A stretch of DNA of 64,000 nucleotides from CAZBDV01 sp964490765 (GTDB lineage: Bacteria > Cloacimonadota > Cloacimonadia > Cloacimonadales > JAJBBL01): contig CAZBDV010000010.1 in the NCBI GenBank assembly GCA_964490765.1, positions 16,000 to 79,999 of the forward strand. Reading direction: 5' to 3'. Positions within the stretch are counted from its first letter, which is position 1. Each line of letters begins with the position of its first letter. Positions 54,885 through 61,717 of this stretch are shown here, in pieces. Below the pieces are notes generated by a model that was not told the DNA's origin, searched no databases, and was given only the letters and a program-made list of their open reading frames with translations. The position numbers and the translations under genes were made by a program.

Positions 54885-55214
54885 GGTGTTTTTGCTGCAG
54901 ATGGTATCTATAGGATTGGGAGAGACGGAACTGTTTTCAAACTGCGGGTAGAGAGGAGAGAGGTTGCTTAGGCAATACTCCCTTTATCAGAGAGCTTCTT
55001 AGTTATAGATACAGTGAGGATGCGGCTGTAAGATACGGCAGGGTCGATCTCAATCCTCTGTTTCTGCAGCGGGAAGGTTTCAGAGCAGGTCAGGAGATCT
55101 ATCTCGAACGGCAGAGATGAAGGGGGGCGTATACAATCGAGCGGGCTATATTTTTAACGGGTGAAAAGACTGGATAAGAGCAGAACCTGTAAGATAATGC
55201 TGTTGAAACGATGA
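54885..55214 (+). pseudogene. Collapsed copy of the metzincin protease gene
   Basis: Bases 54885-55109 follow the beginning of the protease gene at 47119-47346 (shared GTTTTGCTGCAGATG, GACGGAACTGTTTT, TTTATCAGAGAG, CAGCGGGAAGGTTT). At about 55110 the match jumps to its last 105 bases (GGCAGAGA, GAGCGGGCT, GGGTGAAA, ATGCTGTTGAA). About 1.25 kb of the middle is missing, and several stops and frameshifts interrupt the frame. It is a decayed paralogue with an internal deletion at a short GAAC/GAC-type microhomology. Confidence 0.85.
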
Positions 55215-55264
55215 GCTTCTTCCCCAGTTATCTTCGATATAGTTAGCTCATTAAAGAGAAATGA

Positions 55265-56875
55265 TCATTTCAGGAGTAGCATCTTCCTGACTTCCTCAAG
55301 CTCCGGAGTAATCATCCTGGAGAAATAGACACCGGAGGTGGCCGGCCTTCCCTGATCGTTTTTCCCGTCCCAGACGACCTGATGTTTGCCGGCGGGGTGG
55401 GGAGCAGCAGGAATGAGTGTCCTGACGAGCTGTCCCCGGATATTATAGACTTTCAAAGCTAATTCTTCGACATCTTCTTTCAGGCTGTATTCGATAATTG
55501 TCTCCGGATTGAAGGGGTTGGGGTAATTACCAAGCAGTTCTGTTCTGAAGGGTAAAATCTCAGGTTCGGAAGAGCTTGAGGATGGGGTAGCCAGTACTCG
55601 GTTGGAAGGCCCGGATTCTCCCTCATCATACAGTGCCGTGACATGGTATCTGTAGGTGACATCGTTGATAACATCGGTATCAAGATACTCGGTGACAACG
55701 AGTAATTCTTCATTGATCTGCTCATCGTCACGATAGACATTATAACCGAGAAGGGTTCGCAGGCTGTCAGGCGGCTCGTGCCAGTTAAGGGTTACGATCT
55801 CATCACCGGGGCTGGCAGAGAGAGAGGCGGGGGGTATGAACTCGAAATAGAAAGTCTGCCAGCTCAGATAGGGGTAGCCGTCATTATGGAACATATAGAT
55901 ATCTTCCACCCAGATATTCTCGAAATCCCAGTTGACATATACATCGTCGGCATAGGGATAGGTCATCTCTTCGGTAATCCAGCCGTACGAGAAACCGGTC
56001 GTCTCTATGTTGTTATAACAGAAGTAGCGGTATGAAACTTCATTGCCACCTCCGATTATTGCTCCTGAAGATTGGTCTGTAGCGGTTATTGCACCAGTAA
56101 CATAAGAGTACCAGAAAGAAGTTTCCCAGGCCGTTCCTGCAACTCCACCGATTCCGTTAAAACCGGAAACTTCTGCATGTGTGTACAGATTATTAGTATA
56201 TGACCAACAGATATAACCCATTATCCCACCAATAGTGAAATGCCCGGATACTGAGCCTCTCGTATAACACTTTGATACTTCCATGGAGATATTAAAACCT
56301 GAAAGACCACCGACATACATATGTCCGCTTACATCCCCTTCCACGAAACAGTTTTCGATCAACACATCTGATGCCTGTCCGACAAGGCCTCCGACCTCCT
56401 CATCTCCGCTAACGGTCAGATTTGTCAGGCCCAGGTTTCTTATCGTACCGCAACAGGCACTGGCAAAGAGCCCAACTGCCGATTCGTCGGGACGATTGAT
56501 ATGGAGTCCGTCTATCTTATGATCCTGACCGTCGTAATGACCCATAAAGGTATATGTTCTATTCCTGTTCGCTGGCAAGAATCCCTTATTATCTAACGGT
56601 ATCCCAAAATCGCAATACTCTCCTATCGGTTCCCAGCCCTCTCCGTCAAACCAGTTGATGGTTTCCGAAGCATCGATATCGGCAGTCTGTATAAAATATA
56701 GGCTTTCAGTCAGATTGCTCGATTGATAAACTGACAACCAATAGAGATTCTCCAGAGTAGCTATCTGATAAGGATTGGCCTCTGTCCCGTCTCCGGCTGC
56801 CGGCGGAATGGCTGTTTGTGCAGTGAGGGTTACGGCTAAAACAGTTAAGAGAATAATCACACTTCCTGTTCTCAT
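55265..56875 (-). CDS. Secreted GLUG-repeat protein with FN3 and sorting tail
   Basis: The frame runs from 56962, but GGGAGG precedes the ATG at 56875 and the product from there starts with a signal peptide (MRTGSVIILLTVLAVTLTAQ), giving 536 residues. Residues about 25-310 contain GLUG-type repeats (G-G-L-V-G-Q-A, C-F-V-E-G-D-V-S-G, V-G-G-L-S-G-F, I-G-G-V-A-G-T), typical of adhesive beta-helix proteins. One FN3 domain and the sorting tail (N-Y-P-N-P-F-N-P, Y-N-I-R-G-Q) follow. It is preceded by a good promoter and by a 306-base spacer with no other gene. Confidence 0.9.
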   Translation of the reverse strand: MRTGSVIILLTVLAVTLTAQTAIPPAAGDGTEANPYQIATLENLYWLSVYQSSNLTESLYFIQTADIDASETINWFDGEGWEPIGEYCDFGIPLDNKGFLPANRNRTYTFMGHYDGQDHKIDGLHINRPDESAVGLFASACCGTIRNLGLTNLTVSGDEEVGGLVGQASDVLIENCFVEGDVSGHMYVGGLSGFNISMEVSKCYTRGSVSGHFTIGGIMGYICWSYTNNLYTHAEVSGFNGIGGVAGTAWETSFWYSYVTGAITATDQSSGAIIGGGNEVSYRYFCYNNIETTGFSYGWITEEMTYPYADDVYVNWDFENIWVEDIYMFHNDGYPYLSWQTFYFEFIPPASLSASPGDEIVTLNWHEPPDSLRTLLGYNVYRDDEQINEELLVVTEYLDTDVINDVTYRYHVTALYDEGESGPSNRVLATPSSSSSEPEILPFRTELLGNYPNPFNPETIIEYSLKEDVEELALKVYNIRGQLVRTLIPAAPHPAGKHQVVWDGKNDQGRPATSGVYFSRMITPELEEVRKMLLLK

Positions 56876-57034
56876 TGTTTCCTCCCGAAAATTGTTATCA
56901 TTACAGATAAAATATCCCCGATCTGTCTGATTTCCCTGCGTCACTTTGTTTGCCGTGAACATTCAATAAGTAATTCTCTATGTTGAGTTTCTGCCCGAGT
57001 GCTTTTCAGACAAGATTTCCTATGCCCAATAACT

Positions 57035-57062
57035 TGTATAATGTGAAGCAATAAAATGTCAA
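57035..57062 (-). promoter_or_regulatory. Sigma-70-type promoter for the GLUG-repeat gene
   Basis: On the minus strand TTGACA (57062-57057), 16 bases and TATACA (57040-57035) give a strong match. The leader to the start codon is about 150 bases long, leaving room for post-transcriptional control, but no structure was recognised in it. Confidence 0.65.
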
Positions 57063-57181
57063 GGATTATATAATACAAGTGCGGAGTTGTTCGTATTTTG
57101 TCAGTAATATTATCATTGGTATATGATATAATAAGAAGAGGAAGCAGATTAACAGATTACTTGCTAAAAGAAACAGAGTAT

Positions 57182-57634
57182 TCAGAAGATGGCTTTGACG
57201 AGGATATCCGGTTCCAGGCGGTGTTTAGCACCCTTTCCTTCGAAGAAGCCGTGATTTCTTATCATGGAGATATTTAGGGGTGTCCAGCAGACCTGCAGGT
57301 TGTTCTGTTTGTTCTTGAGGGTGACCTGTCCTTTGGCAATGAGCCCCCTGTCCATAAAGGGGGAGACGATCTTGCCTCTTTCGGTAACATAGCGGACGAT
57401 ATAGAACTCATCGATAACTGCCTCTTCATCGTTATTGAGCAGGGCCTTATCGGTGAAATACTGCATTCGATCTGCGATTTCCTCTCTTGTGATATTCAAA
57501 TGTTTCAGTTTTTCCAGGTCTTCTGTGATGATCTCGTGGTAATGCCTTTTATCCTTACCCAGGAAGCCTTCCAGGGTTACTACCCCTGGTTGTAGTCTCT
57601 CCTGGATGTTTTTCTCTTCTGGTGTCTGTTTCAT
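57182..57634 (-). CDS. Unknown protein downstream of nqrF
   Basis: The 150-residue soluble protein has no signal peptide. It shows R-L-Q-P-G-V-V-T-L-E-G-F-L-G near the start, a helical middle (I-T-R-E-E-I-A-D-R-M-Q-Y) and a basic strand-rich C-terminus with V-T-L-K-N-K-Q-N-N-L-Q-V-C-W-T-P. It begins 49 bases after nqrF on the same strand and is probably the last gene of the nqr operon. I do not recognise the family; a role in assembly or in energy metabolism can only be guessed from position. Confidence 0.65.
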   Translation of the reverse strand: MKQTPEEKNIQERLQPGVVTLEGFLGKDKRHYHEIITEDLEKLKHLNITREEIADRMQYFTDKALLNNDEEAVIDEFYIVRYVTERGKIVSPFMDRGLIAKGQVTLKNKQNNLQVCWTPLNISMIRNHGFFEGKGAKHRLEPDILVKAIF

Positions 57635-57683
57635 CTTAACCTCTCATTTTCTGGTGGTCAGTGCTATCGGCGGTAATTTCCTA

Positions 57684-58781
57684 TCAACCGAAACTGTCGT
57701 AATAGATCTTTTTCATACCGAGTTCCCTCATCTTCTTTTCTGTAGTAGCAATGAGTGCCGGGCTGCCGCAGAGGTAACCTTCGGTATTCTTGGGGTCTCT
57801 GACGTATTCATCGAGCAGTGGTGGAATATATCCTGTGAGACCCTGCCAGCCGGAATTCTCTTCAGGTTGCGACAGTACAGGAATAAAGGTGAAATCGGCC
57901 AGTGTCTTCTCGTACTCTTTCATCTCCTCGACGAGAAAGAGGTCCTTTTTAGTCCGGGCACCGAAGAAATAGACAATATGCCGTTCAGACTTCTTCAGTG
58001 CGAGGTCCTCCAGTATCCCCTTGAAGGGTGCCATCCCTGAGCCACCGGCAACAAAGATCATGTCGGCCTTTGTATCCCGGATGAAGAATTCTCCGTAGGG
58101 GCCGGTGAGATAGAGTTGATCACCCTCTTTCAGATAATCGTGGGTAAAGGTGGTCATAATCCCATCGGGAACGCGGCGGACGATCAATTCCACCTGATCG
58201 TTGCGATTCGGGCTGTTGGCCATGGAATAGGCGCGGGAGACAACCTGTTTCGATCTGGGATATTTTCTGGATTGTAACTGGATGTACTGCCCGGCCTGGA
58301 AATCTATCCTGTCGGGATCCTGCAGCTTGATGATGATCCCCTTGGTATCGTATGTATAATCGAAGATCTTATCGACTGATCCCTGGAATTTTCTGATGGA
58401 GAAGAGTGCTTCTGGTATGGTAATGAATATATCTTTTTTAACTTTTACCTGACAGGAGAGCCTTACCCCTTTTTCGATCTCCTCAGAGTCGAGATACGGT
58501 TTCTCTGTGGGAAGCAGAGGTCCGCCCCCCTCTTTTACCGTCACTTTACAGAGGCCGCAGGTTCCTCTGCCTCCACAGGCGGAAGGGATGAAGACATCAT
58601 TCTCCCCGAGCGAATTGAGCAGGGAATTACCACCTTTAACGGTGATGTTCCGCTTGCCGTTTATATCGATACGGCAGTCTCCGTAATTGGCCAGGAAATA
58701 ATCGGCCAGCACGAGCAGCAGGGCTAAAAAGCCGCCGATACCAGCCAGGATAATGATATTGTTGAGTACTACTACTATCAT
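57684..58781 (-). CDS. nqrF: Na+-translocating NADH:quinone reductase subunit F
   Basis: The 365-residue protein has one N-terminal membrane helix, a plant-type [2Fe-2S] ferredoxin domain with Cys69-x5-Cys75-x2-Cys78 and Cys110, and a ferredoxin-NADP-reductase-like module with the FAD site R-A-Y-S-M-A-N near 185 and the NADH site G-G-S-G-M-A-P-F near 245, ending Y-Y-D-S-F-G. It is the NADH-oxidising entry point of the sodium pump. It lies 15 bases after nqrE. Confidence 0.94.
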   Translation of the reverse strand: MIVVVLNNIIILAGIGGFLALLLVLADYFLANYGDCRIDINGKRNITVKGGNSLLNSLGENDVFIPSACGGRGTCGLCKVTVKEGGGPLLPTEKPYLDSEEIEKGVRLSCQVKVKKDIFITIPEALFSIRKFQGSVDKIFDYTYDTKGIIIKLQDPDRIDFQAGQYIQLQSRKYPRSKQVVSRAYSMANSPNRNDQVELIVRRVPDGIMTTFTHDYLKEGDQLYLTGPYGEFFIRDTKADMIFVAGGSGMAPFKGILEDLALKKSERHIVYFFGARTKKDLFLVEEMKEYEKTLADFTFIPVLSQPEENSGWQGLTGYIPPLLDEYVRDPKNTEGYLCGSPALIATTEKKMRELGMKKIYYDSFG

Positions 58782-58796
58782 TCTTCTCTCCTGCCC

Positions 58797-59384
58797 TTAC
58801 TGGATGATAGCCACCCCGGAGAATCCGATGAAGGCCAGGGCCATTATGCCGGTGATGATCAGGCTGATAGCAGCGTTGTTCATACCCCTGGGGAGATATT
58901 TCTCTTTCAGCCTGTTGCGGATTCCGGCGAGGGCAAGGATTGCTACAAGCCAGCCGATCCCGCTGCCGGCACCATAAGCAACGGATTGGGTGAAGCTGTA
59001 TTGCCTGATAACGAGGAAGAGCGAAACACCCAGTATGGCGCAATTCACGGTAATAAGGGGTAGAAAAATGCCCAGTGTATAGTAGAGAACCGGTGAGAAA
59101 CGCTCGATAATGATCTCGGTGAGCTGGACGAAAGCTGCAATAACGATGATGAAGATTATGTACTGCAGATAGACAAGATCGAGCGGTACGAGGAGATAAT
59201 GATAGATCAGATAGTTGATTCCCGAGGTAAAGGTCAGGACGAAAAATACTGCCATTCCCAGTCCGATAGACGATGTAATCTCTTTGGAAACAGAGAGATA
59301 GGAACACATTCCCAGGAAATAGACCAGCAGAATATTGTTGGTAAATATGGCAGCGAGCAGGATAACGAGCGGATTGATATCCAT
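58797..59384 (-). CDS. nqrE: Na+-translocating NADH:quinone reductase subunit E
   Basis: The longest frame begins at 59504 inside nqrD, but the family start M-D-I-N-P-L-V-I-L lies at ATG 59384 and gives 195 residues, the usual NqrE/RnfA length. Six hydrophobic helices are visible. The paired cysteines that hold the intramembrane iron-sulfur cluster appear in L-G-M-C-S-Y and V-N-C-A-I-L-G. The gap to nqrD is one base, so the two are translated together. Confidence 0.93.
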   Translation of the reverse strand: MDINPLVILLAAIFTNNILLVYFLGMCSYLSVSKEITSSIGLGMAVFFVLTFTSGINYLIYHYLLVPLDLVYLQYIIFIIVIAAFVQLTEIIIERFSPVLYYTLGIFLPLITVNCAILGVSLFLVIRQYSFTQSVAYGAGSGIGWLVAILALAGIRNRLKEKYLPRGMNNAAISLIITGIMALAFIGFSGVAIIQ

Positions 59385-59385
59385 T

Positions 59386-59991
59386 TTATTTTCCTTCTGA
59401 CGGTTTGGTATAATAGCGGTAATTGATGAACCAGATGAGCAATCCGAGCACGAAGAAGGCACTCGGAGCCATGACCATGATTGACCAGGAGACCCACCAG
59501 TCACCGAGGATAGTGAAACCGAAGAGCGACCCGAAGCCCATCAATTCACGGATAAAAGCTATCAATAACAGAACGAAAGTATAACCTATCCCGGCAGCTA
59601 CTCCGTCGATCAGAGAGTTGAAGGGGTTGTTCTTCTGGGCGAAGGCTTCGGCGCGGCCCATTATGATACAGTTCGTGATGATCAATCCGACATAGGGGCC
59701 TAACGCTCTGCTCATATCGGGATAGAATGCTTTGAGAAAGATATCGACAATGATAACATAGGAGGCGATGACCAGGGTCTGGACCATCATCCTCACGCGG
59801 CGGGGGGTATAGTTCCTGATCAGGGAAATAGTGAAACTGGAGAGGGCGAGGGTGAAGATCACTCCCAGGCCCATGACGAGGCTGTTGATCATCAGATTGG
59901 TAACAGCCAGGGCCGAACAGATTCCCAATACCTGTTTCCAGATAGGATTGTCGGCCAGTACTCCGTTAAAAAATATCTCATTCTTCTTCAT
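59386..59991 (-). CDS. nqrD: Na+-translocating NADH:quinone reductase subunit D
   Basis: The 201-residue integral membrane protein matches NqrD/RnfE: N-P-I-W-K-Q-V-L-G-I-C-S-A-L-A-V-T near the start, L-I-I-T-N-C-I-I-M-G-R-A-E-A-F-A near 103 and D-G-V-A-A-G-I-G-Y. The two cysteines pair with those of NqrE to ligate the intramembrane cluster. It overlaps nqrC by 14 bases. Confidence 0.94.
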   Translation of the reverse strand: MKKNEIFFNGVLADNPIWKQVLGICSALAVTNLMINSLVMGLGVIFTLALSSFTISLIRNYTPRRVRMMVQTLVIASYVIIVDIFLKAFYPDMSRALGPYVGLIITNCIIMGRAEAFAQKNNPFNSLIDGVAAGIGYTFVLLLIAFIRELMGFGSLFGFTILGDWWVSWSIMVMAPSAFFVLGLLIWFINYRYYTKPSEGK

Positions 59992-60610
59992 CGTCGGCCT
60001 CTACTATAGAACGGACATTCCGTAATTTGCTATAGATGATAGATACTACAGCTCTGCTCGAGGAGGTGGCACCAGTGATCTGATTGATCTCAAAATCGCC
60101 GGTGGGTTCATTTTCGGGGATCATCCCGAACTGAACGATCTCTCCGTTTTGTCTGAATTCTTTGCCGGAGAACTGCTTCAGGAAGGCAGGCTCGGTGATA
60201 CGGCCGCCCAGCCCCGGGGTCTCATTCTGGTCGAGAATGTAGAAGGCGAGGATATGCTCAAAATCGTTATCGACGCCCAGCAGCCCGGATATGGTTCCCC
60301 AGAGCCCGCTACCCTCAGCGGGGAAGCAGTAACCCAGGGTTAAAGTGTCGTCTATGGCAACATAATAGGTTAACCCATCCCTGGTTCGTTCGACGATATA
60401 CTGGTCATAGGAAGCTTGTACATTTTCCAGGGGCAGGTCGAACAGGGAAAGTATCGCCTCCTGCAGGCGGAGTTCCTGAAACTCTTTGATCCGTTCCGAG
60501 GTGGAATGATAGAAGAGAGCCAGGATAGTGCCGAAAAAGAGGGCAACGATGATCATGAAGACTACCGGATAGATACGGGTTTCACTGAAATCGATCTTCT
60601 CTTTTGCCAC
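59978..60610 (-). CDS. nqrC: Na+-translocating NADH:quinone reductase subunit C
   Basis: The 210-residue protein has one N-terminal membrane helix (V-F-M-I-I-V-A-L-F-F-G-T-I-L-A-L-F) and a periplasmic FMN-binding domain. The covalent FMN site T-G-A-T-S-S is intact near residue 180, preceded by D-F-E-I-N-Q-I. E-T-P-G-L-G-G-R near 132 is the usual partner loop. The length is shorter than that of Vibrio NqrC but within range for anaerobes. It lies 10 bases after nqrB. Confidence 0.93.
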   Translation of the reverse strand: MAKEKIDFSETRIYPVVFMIIVALFFGTILALFYHSTSERIKEFQELRLQEAILSLFDLPLENVQASYDQYIVERTRDGLTYYVAIDDTLTLGYCFPAEGSGLWGTISGLLGVDNDFEHILAFYILDQNETPGLGGRITEPAFLKQFSGKEFRQNGEIVQFGMIPENEPTGDFEINQITGATSSSRAVVSIIYSKLRNVRSIVEADDEEE

Positions 60611-60620
60611 GCTTAACCTC

Positions 60621-61535
60621 TCAGGTACTCTTAGTGGTTCTGGGACGGCGGTAGGTTATCCCGTATTCGATGATTGGCATAAAGGAATTGGCCAGGAGCA
60701 GGGCAAACATAAATCCTTCACTCCAGAGAGCGAATTTACGAATGAATACAGTCAGGAAGCCGACGAGCAGGCCGAAAATCCAGATCGCATATCTGTTTTT
60801 GGGCATGGAGATGGGATCGGTAACCATAAAAACGATACCGAACATCACACCTCCGGAAAGGAGATGATATAGAGGATTCTCGCCGGTATAGAAGATCAGT
60901 GAAAAGAGCAGAAAACTCAGGAGCGTCGAGAGCATAGCCTGCCATTTAGCTGTTTTAGTCAGGATGAGATATAACCCACCTAAAATTATCAGCAGGGCAG
61001 AAGTCTCTCCTATAGAGCCGGGTATCTGGCCGTAAAAGAGTTGCAGGAAGGAAACTCCGTTCTCCGTGACGAGCGGGCTGGCTGAAGTCAGGGCGTCGTG
61101 GTTGGTATAAGCAGCAAATCCACCCGGCAGGGAGGTGAAAGGGTTGAGCCATCTGACAGTCATTTGATTGGCGAAAGTGACATAGAGGAACGTTCTGCCG
61201 ACTATTGCCGGGTTGAAGACGTTCATGCCAAATCCACCGAAGATCATCTTACCGAAAACTATAGCGATTATGCCACCGACTGCTGCCATCCAGAGCGGTA
61301 GCGTAGGGGGGAGGATCAGTCCGAGAATAGTACCTGTGACAAAAACAGCAGAAGTTACCTTGCTGCCCGGCTTTTTTCGGACAAAAATATATTCACTGCA
61401 GAAGGCAGCCAGATTGGTCACGGCAATAACAGCCAGAACGCGCCATCCGAAGAGGAAAATTGCATAGAGTGTTATCGGTATCAAAGCATAAAGAACTCTG
61501 AGCATTACAGGTTGTTTCAATATCTGCACTTTCAT
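60621..61535 (-). CDS. nqrB: Na+-translocating NADH:quinone reductase subunit B, short form
   Basis: The 304-residue protein has about nine hydrophobic helices and NqrB/RnfD signatures: F-G-G-F-G-M-N-V-F-N-P-A near residue 100, G-E-T-S-A-L-L-I near 176 and F-M-V-T-D-P-I-S near 240. It is about 100 residues shorter than typical NqrB and close to RnfD in length, lacking the N-terminal extension. The covalent FMN motif reads D-A-L-T-S-A-S-P-L, with Ser153 where Thr is usual. It is the first gene of the operon; no nqrA precedes it. Confidence 0.9.
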   Translation of the reverse strand: MKVQILKQPVMLRVLYALIPITLYAIFLFGWRVLAVIAVTNLAAFCSEYIFVRKKPGSKVTSAVFVTGTILGLILPPTLPLWMAAVGGIIAIVFGKMIFGGFGMNVFNPAIVGRTFLYVTFANQMTVRWLNPFTSLPGGFAAYTNHDALTSASPLVTENGVSFLQLFYGQIPGSIGETSALLIILGGLYLILTKTAKWQAMLSTLLSFLLFSLIFYTGENPLYHLLSGGVMFGIVFMVTDPISMPKNRYAIWIFGLLVGFLTVFIRKFALWSEGFMFALLLANSFMPIIEYGITYRRPRTTKST

Positions 61536-61583
61536 ATTACTTCTCCAGTCTCCGGATCGAACTACTTACTGTTAATATTATGC

Positions 61584-61613
61584 TTTTTATCAGAACTGTT
61601 AGTCCCCTGTCAA
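61584..61613 (-). promoter_or_regulatory. Possible promoter for the nqr operon
   Basis: On the minus strand TTGACA (61613-61608), 18 bases and TAAAAA (61589-61584) lie 49 bases before the nqrB start. The spacing is slightly long and the -10 box weak. Confidence 0.45.
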
Positions 61614-61650
61614 TCTTTTTCCAGAATGGTAGATCATCAACCCTCTGGAG

Positions 61651-61682
61651 AATAGAAAGAGCAGGGAATTGTTTCCCTGCTC
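61651..61682 (-). terminator. Rho-independent terminator of the partial secreted-protein gene
   Basis: GAGCAGGGAA (61659-61668) and TTCCCTGCTC (61673-61682) form a perfect 10-bp stem with a four-base loop, followed on the minus strand by TTTCTATTCT. It lies 35 bases after the stop at 61718 and insulates the nqr operon from that gene. Confidence 0.85.
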
Positions 61683-61717
61683 ACTCGTAAAGACTGTATT
61701 GGTTAAGACTGGTATCG

